From: Borreliella californiensis
Lineage (GTDB): Bacteria > Spirochaetota > Spirochaetia > Borreliales > Borreliaceae
Assembly: GCF_014205885.1 (NCBI RefSeq)
Contig: NZ_JACHFB010000005.1
Coordinates: 1-64,000, forward strand
DNA: 64,000 nucleotides
Direction of reading: 5' to 3'
The notes beneath the pieces were generated by a model. It was given only the letters and a program-made list of their open reading frames with translations, did no database searches and was not told where the DNA came from. Shown here piece after piece: positions 54,801-64,000 of this stretch. Every line of letters starts with the position of its first letter. Position 1 is the first letter of the stretch. The position numbers were made by a program, and so were the translations under genes.

Positions 54801-55151
54801 AGAATTGCAAAAGTAAAATCAGCCGGATCTATTGAGGAGATAAAACTTGCTCGTGGTGGTGCACGGTTTGTTTCGAATAAACCAACATATATGCCAAACT
54901 CAGGTGTAATGTCTAGTGAGTTTGGTCAACCCGAATTAGTAAGAATAACTCCTGCACCAATAGATGAAAATTTACGCAAACTTGAAGCTAAAATTATTGC
55001 AGAAGAAATTACCAAATTACAAAAAACCCAAAGCAGTACAGTTATAAATAATTTTTACTATAACTTTAATGGAGATGTGCTTGATGCTGAAAAATTAGTT
55101 AGAATGCTAAAATCAAAAGAACATCTAATGGGATTTAGAATGGCAGAGTAG
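51849..55151 (+). CDS. Tail tape measure protein (right-arm copy)
   Basis: Identical to 9588-12890. Confidence 0.9.
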   Translation: MKLDEIIIPLSMSISNNEKLDSIAETLKKIAEQKFSSLDDLKSKLEKSTTSGSNLEKALNKSSQNASKNFKSLANSVDSVSSKAGGMKSIGKVLKSVGKGLGSVKNLANKTGEAFNQMLAAFAPIIIAVKALQAIGSTISGIFDGAMDALDEFNEEVSTFSDMLGNEKLGKSLAESMRAFGDETLFTRDAIANAAKTMLSYGATASEVEERIKMFGEAAGGSSEGLEKLAEVYSRVESSNQVNLEDLYALRDAGVDITDILAEEAGLAGKALYKAASDGKIGFETLNKALSKATSEGGKFYGKTAKEAKTLAQAQQQTAKMSEKLFLDIGKALEPMMIGFEKVKQFLMVAIMVPLTKVTTATIYLTTKLGELVVYLTGKWVQGIKMLFKAITTPFVKLYEGIKYVIGKLKELATYVSSGFLNRFQGAFEPIIKLVQKLIDMISKTYTKLKNLVTFWKKTEKEKDTSSPEPERDKKFDPNAKTNFNKKMAEDYQKLQDEIFNEQRKIYQDHKNIGKAREQALRKLEKTIKEKNQQFINEYSKTFDDLSDENKKILAGVEKSVNEFNNSNYDFVNEYQKLLKKKESREREIIKTTPHTDQVSALQKLNDEINEKNKAFVEKYGKSLETLNESNRQVVVALEKQVNEFEKTALDRSFVEAQKALQKEITDLEWKTMLLPAKERASAEKKMASKIQTMYKKFVDEHKSEFEKLNETNQNSMKQMAEKAKDTTKSLYDSMIDGLEAFSNAFIKDIVGKFLNKDMGESIGEEIHNAINGEDVNFGEVLEKMTTQMYESWKSGVKAFGAMFGPAGTAIAELITGLTDFIWGLFKGQEKARIKAIEKQRDEDLEELEKRSEVELQKLEERFDAEIKMRKEKLSELDDEYTKEIEFLKQAQSKGQISGEEFQKRLHDVQTEYKTKKDIETTQLTKTEETKKIEVERKNKLSKLEPERIKAQAEVDKVNAESSWNLGKYDRLKKTQKILDEILKRIAKVKSAGSIEEIKLARGGARFVSNKPTYMPNSGVMSSEFGQPELVRITPAPIDENLRKLEAKIIAEEITKLQKTQSSTVINNFYYNFNGDVLDAEKLVRMLKSKEHLMGFRMAE

Positions 55152-55180
55152 AAAAAAATGTAAAAAAATTTTCAAATTAC

Positions 55181-55209
55181 TTGATATTTTATCTTTTTTA
55201 GTATATAAT
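55181..55209 (+). promoter_or_regulatory. Small RNA promoter (right-arm copy)
   Basis: TTGATA, 17 bp and TATAAT. Confidence 0.7.
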
Positions 55210-55215
55210 ATCAGC

Positions 55216-55292
55216 ATTGATAGTTGCATAATTTATTATGCAACTATCAATACCTTGAAAAAGACCTTTAGCCTTTGCTAATGGTCTTTTTC
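55216..55292 (+). ncRNA. Candidate small RNA (right-arm copy)
   Basis: Hairpin at 55217-55250 and terminator hairpin at 55257-55292; inverted copy of 9447-9523. Confidence 0.6.
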
Positions 55293-55354
55293 TTCTATTC
55301 TACTAGTGGAATAAAAGAATTATTTTTAAATAAAAAGATGTTCATTCTCAAATA

Positions 55355-55383
55355 TTTACTTTCCAATTAAAATTGTGTATCAT
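55355..55383 (+). promoter_or_regulatory. Promoter of the maintenance cluster (right-arm copy)
   Basis: TTTACT, 17 bp and TATCAT. Confidence 0.5.
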
Positions 55384-55416
55384 AAGCATAATTGTAAATA
55401 CAGTTAGGAGTATAGA

Positions 55417-56109
55417 ATGAAAATAGACAACCTTAAAATTCAAACCAATGCAAATCTATTAAAAAAATATCAAATCAGATATTACAAAATCTTATCAATA
55501 CTTAAGTATTTCCAGAAAAATGCTATTAGATATAATCAAAAATTTATTTTAAATACATTAAATTATTTTCTAGCCCAAGATGGACTTAAGGAGATTGCAC
55601 TAAGAACCCTTAGAAAAGATTTAACTTGGTTATGTGATAAAAGTATTATTAAAAAAACTTTATTAAGATTAGGAGAAGGGAATGGTTCATATATAAGATA
55701 TTCAGTCAACAAATATAGTAATAATAATTTAAACTGTGTACTTAAAGATAAGCAAAATACTATTGAACATGATGCTAACGCAATATATAAATTTACAAAA
55801 GAAACACAAAAAAAATACTTCAAAAATAAAGGGGTTAGGGCTTTTAGTCTAAAGAATGCAACTAAAAATGTCAGTCATATTATAAATAATAAAAAACATA
55901 TAAATAATAAAGAAAAAATTTTACACAAAACAAAAAATGAAAATTTAAATTTCATAGATTCAAAAATAAAAACTTTATTAAAATTTAAAAAAATAAATTT
56001 CTTAGATAAGGTTAAAGAAAATTATAACAAAAGAAAATATTTATATAAAAGGATAGAGACAAAAGAATGGTTAAAAAGAATTAAAAATCAAATATGTTAC
56101 GACAAATGA
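55417..56109 (+). CDS. PF57/62 replication protein (right-arm copy)
   Basis: Identical to 8630-9322. Confidence 0.75.
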   Translation: MKIDNLKIQTNANLLKKYQIRYYKILSILKYFQKNAIRYNQKFILNTLNYFLAQDGLKEIALRTLRKDLTWLCDKSIIKKTLLRLGEGNGSYIRYSVNKYSNNNLNCVLKDKQNTIEHDANAIYKFTKETQKKYFKNKGVRAFSLKNATKNVSHIINNKKHINNKEKILHKTKNENLNFIDSKIKTLLKFKKINFLDKVKENYNKRKYLYKRIETKEWLKRIKNQICYDK

Positions 56110-56127
56110 GAGATTTGTGGTTAAAAT

Positions 56128-56703
56128 ATGAATCAAATATTAGAAGGTCTAAAATACAAAGAAATGGAAATTGGATTGCTAAAAAAGAAAAACAATATTT
56201 TCATAAAAAAAGAGAAAATAAATAACAAAACATTATATCATACAAAAATATTTAGAGATATTTATACATTTGGTATAAATCAAAGAAACGAAAATAAATT
56301 TTTTATTACATTAAGGAATTTATTTGATATAAATGAAAAAAGTAATTTTCATTTATTTAGAATTAAAGAGAGTATTAATGATGAATTTTTGGGAATGTTT
56401 TATGGATTTAAAAGATTAACAAGGCCACTTTTTTTTAAATATAAAGATGTTATTACAAAAGCTATCAAAACTATACCTATGTATAAAATCCATTACATAG
56501 AATTTAGATATAAGAAAGGAAGTGTTTTTTGTTATATAAAAGCAATTCACGCTTTAACAAAAAAAGAAAAATTTAAAAAAAAATATGCTCAAAATCTATT
56601 AGAGAGAATAATTAATCTAGAACATAAAGTATACAGATTCTACAATAAAAATTTATCAAATGGAGGAATTATAATTAAATGGATAACAAAAAACCAGAAA
56701 TAA
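56128..56703 (+). CDS. PF50 (DUF226) protein (right-arm copy)
   Basis: Identical to 8036-8611. Confidence 0.85.
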   Translation: MNQILEGLKYKEMEIGLLKKKNNIFIKKEKINNKTLYHTKIFRDIYTFGINQRNENKFFITLRNLFDINEKSNFHLFRIKESINDEFLGMFYGFKRLTRPLFFKYKDVITKAIKTIPMYKIHYIEFRYKKGSVFCYIKAIHALTKKEKFKKKYAQNLLERIINLEHKVYRFYNKNLSNGGIIIKWITKNQK

Positions 56704-57440
56704 TTAGCATTGCAAATATTAAAGGGGGCGTTGGAAAAAGTGTTTTAACTATTATATTTAGTTTTGTTTTGAAAAGTTTTGATAAAAAGGTTTTGCTTGT
56801 AGATTTTGATCCCCAAAATAGTTTAACTAGTTATTTTTTTAAGTATATAAAGAGTTTGAGCAAAAACAATGTTTATTCTTTTTTAAAAGAAGACTCAAAT
56901 GCTAATTTAGATAAATATTTGACCAAAATACATGATAATGTATATCTTATTCCTTCTCATCCCAGTTTACACCTTTTTAACAAGGAGAATACTTCCTATA
57001 AAGAACTTTTTTTAAAGCATAGGCTAGAAAGAGTATTGCCCAATTATAGTTTTAATTATGTGATAATTGACACGCCACCCAATTTGGATTCTCTTTTAGA
57101 TAATGCTCTTAATATTACTAATAAACTTATTATTCCTATTCAAGTTGAAAGATTTTCTGTTGAAAGCCTATCTATCTTAATGAAATATATTGAGAAAGTT
57201 TCAATGTACCTAGATAAAGATATTGACATATCCATAATTGAAAATCAATTCATGAAAAACAGAAATACTTTTAAAAGTATTGAAAATTCAATTAAAGATA
57301 AATACGGCAAATATATTAAAGGAAAAGTTCATTTTTATAATAAAGTCAAGGTGTTTGCAAATAATTTACAAGAACCCAATGTTAAAGAACCTTATTATCA
57401 AGAATGTTTAGAAGCCTTAAAAAATATATTAGGTATTTAA
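56679..57440 (+). CDS. parA: ParA partition ATPase, PF32 (right-arm copy)
   Basis: Identical to 7299-8060. Confidence 0.95.
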   Translation: MDNKKPEIISIANIKGGVGKSVLTIIFSFVLKSFDKKVLLVDFDPQNSLTSYFFKYIKSLSKNNVYSFLKEDSNANLDKYLTKIHDNVYLIPSHPSLHLFNKENTSYKELFLKHRLERVLPNYSFNYVIIDTPPNLDSLLDNALNITNKLIIPIQVERFSVESLSILMKYIEKVSMYLDKDIDISIIENQFMKNRNTFKSIENSIKDKYGKYIKGKVHFYNKVKVFANNLQEPNVKEPYYQECLEALKNILGI

Positions 57441-57451
57441 TTTTATTTTAT

Positions 57452-57479
57452 TTTGTTCGTTTGTTCGCAAACGAACAAA
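57452..57479. promoter_or_regulatory. 28-bp palindrome (right-arm copy)
   Basis: Inverted copy of 7260-7287, between parA and PF49. Confidence 0.55.
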
Positions 57480-57522
57480 TGCTGCTGTTTAAAGCATATT
57501 TTTTTTAAGGAGCGTTTTAGGG

Positions 57523-58077
57523 ATGTCTAAAGATTTAATCATTTTGAATGATAGAGAAGAAGGATTGATGGGTATTTCCGAGGAGGAGGAGTATGAAAAC
57601 TATAAGCATGCTTTAAAAAAGAGTATGGTTAATGATATTGAAAATAAAATTAAAATCATGGAAATATTGTACAACATAAAAAATAAAAAACTTTATCGTA
57701 TTGATGGGCATGTGAGTTTCAAGTCTTTTATTGAAGAATTTTTAATTGCTAGGACTCAAGCTTATTTATATTTAAAAATATATGAACGAGTTTTAAAAGG
57801 AGATGTAAGTATAAAAGAAATTAGAGACAAAGGGATGATAGAAATTTATAGAAATATAAAATCAAAAGAGGTGGTAGATAAAAAGTCAATTCAAAATTCA
57901 ATAAAACCATTAAGATTTCAGCTTAAAAGACGAGATAGTTACGATTTCTATAAAAGCAATGCTAAATTTACGGGGTATTTGTTAGATAAGATTTTTTCTA
58001 GTGATAAAGATTATTTAAACAAGATATTAAAAGAATACTGTGATTTAAATTTAAAAAAAACAAAGCAAAACATATAA
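57523..58077 (+). CDS. PF49 partition protein (right-arm copy)
   Basis: Identical to 6662-7216. Confidence 0.85.
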   Translation: MSKDLIILNDREEGLMGISEEEEYENYKHALKKSMVNDIENKIKIMEILYNIKNKKLYRIDGHVSFKSFIEEFLIARTQAYLYLKIYERVLKGDVSIKEIRDKGMIEIYRNIKSKEVVDKKSIQNSIKPLRFQLKRRDSYDFYKSNAKFTGYLLDKIFSSDKDYLNKILKEYCDLNLKKTKQNI

Positions 58078-58171
58078 GCAAGTGCTTGCAAAATTTAAGC
58101 AATTTTTGTACAATTACCAGAGGTTGTATTTTTAAACTGATACGATCCTAATTGTCAATTTAAAACCTAGT

Positions 58172-58221
58172 AATAGGTTTTGTTGAGTGCTTTTAATTGA
58201 AAGTTTTCAACAAAACCTATT
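58172..58221. terminator. Bidirectional terminator (right-arm copy)
   Basis: Inverted copy of 6518-6567. Confidence 0.6.
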
Positions 58222-58258
58222 TATTATTAGATTACAGGGGTTATTGTCTTATATTTTT

Positions 58259-58750
58259 TCAATAGGCTTTTTTAAAGGATAGCTGAAATCCGTTTATTCC
58301 AATATCAAAATTGGGTTCAAACCCCGCAAGAGCAATGCCGAGTCTTTTTTTAAGATTAGCGTTGTGTTTATTTGCAAATTTAAATGGAATAATAATTCCA
58401 GTAATGTAGGATGCTAAAACCGTAAGACTTCCTATACCCGTTAGTGTCAATCCGGTCATTTCTGTTGCTTCGTCTTTTGTTGCTGTAATAAGCTTCCCGG
58501 TTATTATAAGTATTCCTCCAAGTATTTGAGAACCAAGCAGTGCTCCACCGCCAATATAATCTCCTTGAACAAAAGATCCTATCCCTAAAGACAAAAAGAT
58601 ATTCAAAAGTAATGGTGCTAGTACGGTTGCTTTTTCACTTTCATATTTCATTACAGTTGCAATATCATCAACTCCTTTTTCAAGTTTGTCTTGTGCCAAG
58701 ATTTGCATTGTTGAACTAAAAATTAATATTAATGTGAAAATTTTTTTCAT
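58259..58750 (-). CDS. P13-family outer-membrane protein (right-arm copy)
   Basis: Identical to 5989-6480. Confidence 0.8.
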   Translation of the reverse strand: MKKIFTLILIFSSTMQILAQDKLEKGVDDIATVMKYESEKATVLAPLLLNIFLSLGIGSFVQGDYIGGGALLGSQILGGILIITGKLITATKDEATEMTGLTLTGIGSLTVLASYITGIIIPFKFANKHNANLKKRLGIALAGFEPNFDIGINGFQLSFKKAY

Positions 58751-58833
58751 ATTAATATTACCTCCTAATAATAAAGTTTTGATAATTAAATAGTAGCGCA
58801 ATTTTTAGATTTTATTTGAATTACTTAGCTGTG

Positions 58834-59115
58834 CTAAGCAGATTTTAATGTGGAGTTTGTAGAGTTTCCATTAAATTCTTTTAGATTTGAAATTATGCTG
58901 TCTATTTCTTTTTGTATGCCAATTGTATAATGAATTGTTTTGATGACTTTTTCGAGATGTTCAACTTCTTTTGGGGACATTTTTCTGCCTTTTCTATAAG
59001 TTAAGTAACTTTTTAGAGTTTGGTAACTCCCAATAGTATAGTTATACACCTTCTTGGGAACATTAGTAAATCTAGAAGTTTGGTTATAGTAAAGCTCATT
59101 TGTTTCTTCTTTATG
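58834..59115 (-). pseudogene. Restriction-modification gene remnant (right-arm copy)
   Basis: Inverted copy of 5624-5905. Confidence 0.55.
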
Positions 59116-59144
59116 CTATTCTAATAATATAAGGGGGTGCAATT

Positions 59145-59168
59145 ATGTTAGGCAAGAAATTTAATTAA
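59145..59168 (+). CDS. mccA: Microcin C-like heptapeptide MLGKKFN (right-arm copy)
   Basis: Codons ATG TTA GGC AAG AAA TTT AAT then TAA; GGGGG site at 59133-59137. Inverted copy of 5571-5594. Confidence 0.8.
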   Translation: MLGKKFN

Positions 59169-59169
59169 T

Positions 59170-59226
59170 ATTTAAGACTAGGTTTTGTTGTATTATTTTA
59201 AATATTTAATACACCTAGTCTTAAAT
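59170..59226 (+). terminator. mccA-mccB hairpin (right-arm copy)
   Basis: Perfect 14-bp stem, 59170-59183 with 59213-59226. Confidence 0.7.
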
Positions 59227-59241
59227 GTTAGGGGGTATAAA

Positions 59242-60282
59242 ATGGTTTATATAAAAAATCCAACTTCATTTTTTAATAAATCAATTTCTGGCAATCTTGT
59301 TAATTTGGGTAACTTTCAAATTAAAGTGAGTGATAATGTTTTTGAACATTTGCTTGATATTGCAATATTTGCAAAAAATAAAAAAACATATAAAGAATTA
59401 ATATTATTTGCTACTGAAAATAATATTAGCGACGAAACTGTAAAATTAGCATTAGAGAATAAAGTATTAATTCCTTTTTATGAACATCCGAAGAATAGAG
59501 CTTGCTTTAAAAATAAATATTTTTTAGATCTTTTACTTGAAAATCCAGAAAGTTTTAGTTTAGAAAAAGAGCATATCATTATAGTGGGATGTGGCGGTAT
59601 TGGAAATTTTATGACTTATTCTCTTTCTACTTTAGGATTAGGGGCTATAACTTTTATAGATGAAGACGAAATAGAAGAATCCAATTTAAATAGACAGTTT
59701 TTATTTAATCATGATGATATAGGATCTAACAAAGTAGATGTAATTGAAGAAAAAATAAAATCGCTAAACAAAGCCATTCAAACTAAAGCCTATAAGGAAA
59801 AAGTTTCTGTAAAATTATTAAAAAATATTTTGATTAACTCAAAAATTAAACCAGCATTAATAGTGCTGTCAGCGGATGATGACTACTGTTTACCTTTAGT
59901 TAATAAATTTTGTATTGAAAATTCCATTCCACTTATAAATATTGGATATCTTAATGATTTTTCAGTTATTGGTCCATTTTATATTCCAAATATCTCATCT
60001 TGCTATTATTGTACTGACATAGGAGTTATAAAAAAGTCAACAACTTCTAAATTAGAAAGTAAAATAATATTAGCAAATAAAGATTATCAAGCTCCCTCTT
60101 TTTTTACTAATAATGCAATTGCATCGAGTATGGCTATTATTGATATCATATTTTATTTCGGCAATGAATATGGAAAAATTAATTCTTTAAATAAACGAAT
60201 TGGTATCAGTAATCATAATTTCTCATTTCATTTTATTGATATTTTTAAAAATAAATCCTGCAAGTGTAATAAAGATTTATGA
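59242..60282 (+). CDS. mccB: MccB-type adenylyltransferase (right-arm copy)
   Basis: Identical to 4457-5497; ATG at 59242 after AGGGGG (59230-59235). Confidence 0.85.
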   Translation: MVYIKNPTSFFNKSISGNLVNLGNFQIKVSDNVFEHLLDIAIFAKNKKTYKELILFATENNISDETVKLALENKVLIPFYEHPKNRACFKNKYFLDLLLENPESFSLEKEHIIIVGCGGIGNFMTYSLSTLGLGAITFIDEDEIEESNLNRQFLFNHDDIGSNKVDVIEEKIKSLNKAIQTKAYKEKVSVKLLKNILINSKIKPALIVLSADDDYCLPLVNKFCIENSIPLINIGYLNDFSVIGPFYIPNISSCYYCTDIGVIKKSTTSKLESKIILANKDYQAPSFFTNNAIASSMAIIDIIFYFGNEYGKINSLNKRIGISNHNFSFHFIDIFKNKSCKCNKDL

Positions 60283-61457
60283 TAGAAAGTAAACATAAAA
60301 GATATTATTTTGATTCGTTATTTTTATTAGAACTTGCAAGAACGTTGCCCCATGCTGTACTAACTATTATTTTAATAAATAAAGGATTGTCATTAAAAGA
60401 TATTACTATAGTACAAATTTTTTACATGGCAGCAATTATTATTTTTGAATTTCCATCAGGTGTAATATCAGATATTTTTGATAGAAAAATTGTTTACTTA
60501 GTATCAATTTTCTTGCTAATGATTTCTTATTTTATTATTTTTAAAGCTTCTTCATTCATACTTCTTTGTATTTCGTGGTTTATATATGGGATGTCAGCTG
60601 CTATTAACACCGGGACAATCGATATTAGTTTTACTAAACTATACCAAAATGATTCAAAAAAGCTAAAAGCTTTTATGTCATCTGTAAAAATGATACTAAG
60701 TATTAGTGCTATTTTAGGGGGATATATTGGAAGTGTACTATATTTATATATCGATGTAAAAATTTATCTAATTTCATTATTAATATATTTAATATCTTCT
60801 TTAATTACAATCTTTTTCATACCTAATGATAAAAGTACAGATCATGAGCGTAGTAAAGAAGATTTAGCTTTATATCTTGCAAAGTTTAAAAAAAAAATAA
60901 TAATTTTATTAAAATCCAAAGAGCTTTTAGAATTATTTATTTTAAATAGCCTTATTCAATTTTTTTATCAACCTTTTTATTTATACTGGCAAGTAATTTT
61001 TGCTGATAAGAATATATCTATTAGTATATTTGGAATTATATATATACTGTTTCGCTTGTCAGATATTGTGGGAGCATGGACATTTAGAAAAATTAAACAT
61101 TCAAAATATGATATTTATGCTATTTTAGCTATGATATTTTTGTTATCAGTTTTAATAAAAATAGTTACACATATTTACATATTTATCACCATGGTAATAT
61201 TTTTGGTAATTTTAATTTCTATTTATTCTAATAATTTAGAATATTTTTTAAGAAAAAATGTGGATTCAAAAGTTTTAGGAACTATAACCTCTGTTAATAG
61301 TACATTATCTCGTATATTTTCAGTTTTAGCATTAGCCATATGTTCAATTTTAACTAATTTTATAAGTGCTATAAATGCATTTATTTTATTAATACTTATT
61401 TTTTGTATAATGTCTGTTATTGTGACATATAAATTTAAAAATAATGGAAAAAGCTAA
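60279..61457 (+). CDS. mccC: MccC-type MFS exporter (right-arm copy)
   Basis: Identical to 3282-4460; ATGA overlap with mccB. Confidence 0.75.
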   Translation: MIESKHKRYYFDSLFLLELARTLPHAVLTIILINKGLSLKDITIVQIFYMAAIIIFEFPSGVISDIFDRKIVYLVSIFLLMISYFIIFKASSFILLCISWFIYGMSAAINTGTIDISFTKLYQNDSKKLKAFMSSVKMILSISAILGGYIGSVLYLYIDVKIYLISLLIYLISSLITIFFIPNDKSTDHERSKEDLALYLAKFKKKIIILLKSKELLELFILNSLIQFFYQPFYLYWQVIFADKNISISIFGIIYILFRLSDIVGAWTFRKIKHSKYDIYAILAMIFLLSVLIKIVTHIYIFITMVIFLVILISIYSNNLEYFLRKNVDSKVLGTITSVNSTLSRIFSVLALAICSILTNFISAINAFILLILIFCIMSVIVTYKFKNNGKS

Positions 61458-61623
61458 AAACATCTATTTAAAAATGGATGTGAGCAATTCCAAAGAAGAT
61501 TTTGTAACCTTACTTAATGAGTTTAAGGTTTTTAAAAATAAAAAAGGAGAAGATTATATTTCATCTTTAATAAAAGGATATGAGAATTATTTAAGAAGAA
61601 TGTATAAGCATAACGCAGCGTAA
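61444..61623 (+). CDS. Small protein coupled to mccC (right-arm copy)
   Basis: Identical to 3116-3295. Confidence 0.5.
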   Translation: MEKAKNIYLKMDVSNSKEDFVTLLNEFKVFKNKKGEDYISSLIKGYENYLRRMYKHNAA

Positions 61624-61668
61624 TCCTAAATAGTGGATATTGCAATTTTTAAAGATAGTAAAATTTTA

Positions 61669-61731
61669 TCTAAAAATAACAAAGAATACTCCACCTATAA
61701 TTTCTATGAAATTTAGGTGGAGATGAATTTG
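61669..61731. repeat. 63-bp hairpin repeat, copy B (right arm)
   Basis: Inverted copy of 3008-3070; its partner copy A would lie just beyond base 64000. Confidence 0.7.
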
Positions 61732-61771
61732 TAACGCAAGTTAAAATATAGTATTATAATTATAAAAAATA

Positions 61772-61977
61772 ATGAGTGCTAATAAAATAAATTTAAATAC
61801 GAAGTTTATTGGCTTTATTCATGCATAAGGGCTTTATATTCTCCAGATATTAAGTATTCTGGTGAAGGGGGAAATGAATATTTTTATAATGGGAGGGAGG
61901 TTTTTATGCCTAGGCCCACTATTGATGAACAATATTTTAAAGTGAAGAAAGGAATAGAACAGTATGCTTTAAGATAA
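61772..61977 (+). pseudogene. Decayed small ORF (right-arm copy)
   Basis: Inverted copy of 2762-2967. Confidence 0.4.
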
Positions 61978-62138
61978 TTTTCATTTTTAGTATTAATGTC
62001 TATGTAAGGATTAATGAATGAAATTATATAAAATATTGGGCTTTTAGTTATAAATTATTTTTTTTAAAATAAGATTTTTAGTATCTTAATAAGATAAGGC
62101 ATTCTTAAATTTTATTTTCTATGGCTTTTCTTTTTTGA

Positions 62139-62168
62139 TAAAATAAAAATCCTCTATATTTAGGGATT
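62139..62168 (-). terminator. Possible terminator (right-arm copy)
   Basis: Inverted copy of 2571-2600. Confidence 0.4.
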
Positions 62169-62219
62169 CTTAATTTTTTAATATTAATTAAATATTAAAA
62201 ACTATTAATTGAGGACAAT

Positions 62220-62388
62220 CTACATTAAATATTCTCCCCATTTTATAGCTTTGGAATCTATCTCTTTCTTTTTAAGATTTTCAAGATATTCTTTGATTTT
62301 TCCTAAATCACTTTTTAAGCTTTTTAAATCAGCTTAACTATAAGCCGGTGATAATTTTTAATAAATCTTCTGCTTTTGGTGCTAATTT
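62220..62388 (-). pseudogene. 3' lipoprotein-type remnant (right-arm copy)
   Basis: Inverted copy of 2351-2519. Confidence 0.4.
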
Positions 62389-62411
62389 GTTTGAAAATTA
62401 GGTTTTCATAT

Positions 62412-63443
62412 TCAATTTATGTTATACATTGATGATGTGAGATTTTTAATTTTTGATATTTCTTGTTTTTTATAAATAGGTGTTCCTGATTCATCAAATT
62501 TTAGACCATTATGTATTTTGAGATTTTTATCATCAGAATTAACCAAATCAATAACCTTATTGATTTTTTCATTTAATGGATCGAGTTTTTTAGTTATTGT
62601 TGGAGTCAATGCACTTTCAAGTCTTTCCATATTTGATTTATAGATTGATGTGTAATAGGAATACAAATCATAAACCAAAGAAAATCCTTTGTGTGCAACT
62701 TCTCCAAATTCATTTTCAAATTTAGAAAGTATTTCAATAAGATTCGATATAGACGTAAGTCCGAGTTCAAGATTATCTTTAAATAGGGTTTTTGATTTTT
62801 CGTTAATTGTTTCTGGTTTATTTTCCGATTTATATTCAATAGATTTAATTGAATCAATAACCCCAATGATTTTTTCATTTATTGGATCGAGTTTTTTAGT
62901 TATTGTTGTTGGAGTTAATGCACTTTCAAGTCTTTCCATATTTGATTTATAGATTAATATGTAATGATCATACAGTGCATAAACCAAAAAGAATCCTTTA
63001 CGTGCAGCCCATCCAAATTCATTTTTGGATTCAGAAAATACGTTAATAAGATTCGATATAGACGTAAGTCCGAGTTCAAGATAATTTTTGGGTAGTTTAG
63101 GAATTGGTACAGATATATTATAATATTTAAATAGGTTTTTTAATTTTTCTTTAATTGTTTCTGATTCTTGTTTTATATTTTCTTGTTTCTTTTCCGATCT
63201 ATCTTTAATTTTTTCTAATTTATGCCCAAATTGTTCTTTATCTTTTTCATTTATTTTATTCGTTAATTCTTGAATTTTTTTTTCAGCCTCTTCTAATCTC
63301 GAATCTTTAACAACGTTCTGAGCTATTTCTTTTGTATTTAAAAATTCTTCAATTTGGTTTTTTAGCTCTACATTACTTTCATAATTCTTACAGCAACTTG
63401 TTAGTGCAAGAATAGCATAAACAACAAACATTTTTCTAGTCAT
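62412..63443 (-). CDS. Surface lipoprotein with internal duplication (right-arm copy)
   Basis: Identical to 1296-2327. Confidence 0.75.
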   Translation of the reverse strand: MTRKMFVVYAILALTSCCKNYESNVELKNQIEEFLNTKEIAQNVVKDSRLEEAEKKIQELTNKINEKDKEQFGHKLEKIKDRSEKKQENIKQESETIKEKLKNLFKYYNISVPIPKLPKNYLELGLTSISNLINVFSESKNEFGWAARKGFFLVYALYDHYILIYKSNMERLESALTPTTITKKLDPINEKIIGVIDSIKSIEYKSENKPETINEKSKTLFKDNLELGLTSISNLIEILSKFENEFGEVAHKGFSLVYDLYSYYTSIYKSNMERLESALTPTITKKLDPLNEKINKVIDLVNSDDKNLKIHNGLKFDESGTPIYKKQEISKIKNLTSSMYNIN

Positions 63444-63626
63444 AATTATTGCCTTTCAAAATTAAATCAATCAAATTTCTTAATTTACAATTTTTTAAAA
63501 AATCTATGCTTAGATTTTTTAAAAAGTTTTCTTTTGTTTTATTTGTTAATTTATTAATAGTATTTGTATCATATGATGATAAACTTAATAGCATTAAGAG
63601 TATGTTGCTAAAATATTTTTTTTCAT
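63436..63626 (-). pseudogene. Decayed lipoprotein-like gene (right-arm copy)
   Basis: Inverted copy of 1113-1303. Confidence 0.35.
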
Positions 63627-63949
63627 ATTCTCTACTTGTAGAATATTTTCAAATTATCTAATCTTTATAAGATTCATATTATTATGTATATAAATATATT
63701 GCTATTTTTTATAAAACAAACATATATACAGTAAATCATGCAAAAGAAATAAAAATAGATTTTAAAAAATATCTTATAGTTGTAAGGGGTAACATAGTCT
63801 ACAAATACCTATATATCTATTTAAACAAAGTGATAGGTTTACTGTAGTTATAAATCATCAAAATAATTATTTCATAAAGAATAAGGGAAAGTGGTGTAGT
63901 TTACTGTAGTTATAAATATGACATAATTAAGTATGTGGAGGATATATAT
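63627..63949. other. Intergenic region with 18-bp direct repeats (right-arm copy)
   Basis: TTTACTGTAGTTATAAAT at 63838-63855 and 63900-63917; no gene seen. Confidence 0.6.
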
Positions 63950-64000
63950 ATGAGCAAAAAAAATAAAAAAAAATTATTTCTTAATGATAGAATTGAACAT
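63950..64000 (+). CDS. Small hypothetical protein, cut by the window end
   Basis: First 17 codons (MSKKNKKKLFLNDRIEH) of the same gene as 640-789; GGAGG lies upstream. Confidence 0.45.
   Translation, partial: MSKKNKKKLFLNDRIEH

Larger units (their letters stand above)
32370..64000 (-). repeat. Right arm of the giant perfect inverted repeat
   Basis: An exact reverse complement of 739-32369 as far as compared: all genes recur with identical products. It ends at 64000, which corresponds to left-arm base 739, so the second tnpA/tnpB and left telomere would follow within about 740 bp. Confidence 0.95.

Noticed and set aside
32706-63661. Right-arm genes as independent paralogues
   Set aside because: They are exact mirror copies around the fused telomere, so they represent the same genes of one plasmid and not a second gene set.

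Overview
The window is AT-rich spirochaete plasmid DNA. The gene families point to a Lyme-group Borrelia (Borreliella): P13 porin, Bdr proteins, the PF32/49/50/57-62 plasmid maintenance cluster, BlyB-like and DUF261-like proteins, and a hairpin-telomere sequence with the TTAGTATA box. The gene set resembles plasmids of the lp28-2 type, a linear plasmid that carries a set of phage virion genes. Species cannot be fixed from this window.

The overall architecture is a near-complete perfect inverted repeat. Every gene at position x in bases 739-32369 recurs on the opposite strand at 64739-x. The symmetry axis (32369/32370) is a fused telomere, and base 1 lies about one base inside the other telomere. 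The biological unit is therefore one linear plasmid of about 32.37 kb, shown here head-to-head as a dimer. The dimer is either an assembly read through the covalently closed hairpin or a true replication intermediate. Genes are described in full in the left arm; right-arm copies are listed briefly.

Left-arm layout: (1) 1-3300, a decayed telomere-proximal zone with a tnpB stub, an intact-looking IS200-type tnpA, an internally duplicated surface lipoprotein and several gene remnants. (2) 3282-5594, a three-gene operon with the layout of microcin C: a seven-codon gene MLGKKFN ending in Asn, a hairpin, a ThiF/MccB-type adenylyltransferase (346 aa) and an MFS exporter (392 aa). It abuts the 3' remnant of a restriction-modification gene. 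(3) 5989-9322, a P13-family porin and the plasmid partition/replication genes PF49, ParA, PF50 and PF57/62, with a 28-bp palindrome between parA and PF49. (4) 9447-9523, a probable small RNA. (5) 9588-26259, one long late phage operon on the minus strand: lysis-type genes, spike, two fibre-like proteins, terminase, portal, scaffold, capsid, neck, tail tube, tail chaperone with a -1 frameshift signal, and tape measure. (6) 26637-31388, a divergent operon with a winged-helix replication protein, a second PF50-like protein, a DnaB-type helicase core and two Bdr proteins. (7) 31410-32369, a telomere-proximal unknown gene with an unusual upstream repeat array, then the telomere.

Taken together this looks like a telomere-ended phage-plasmid with a bacterial partition module, a phage replication module, virion and lysis genes, and a cargo operon predicted to make a Trojan-horse peptide-nucleotide antibiotic. 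I do not know of a microcin C-type operon described in Borrelia; this is the most interesting feature of the window.
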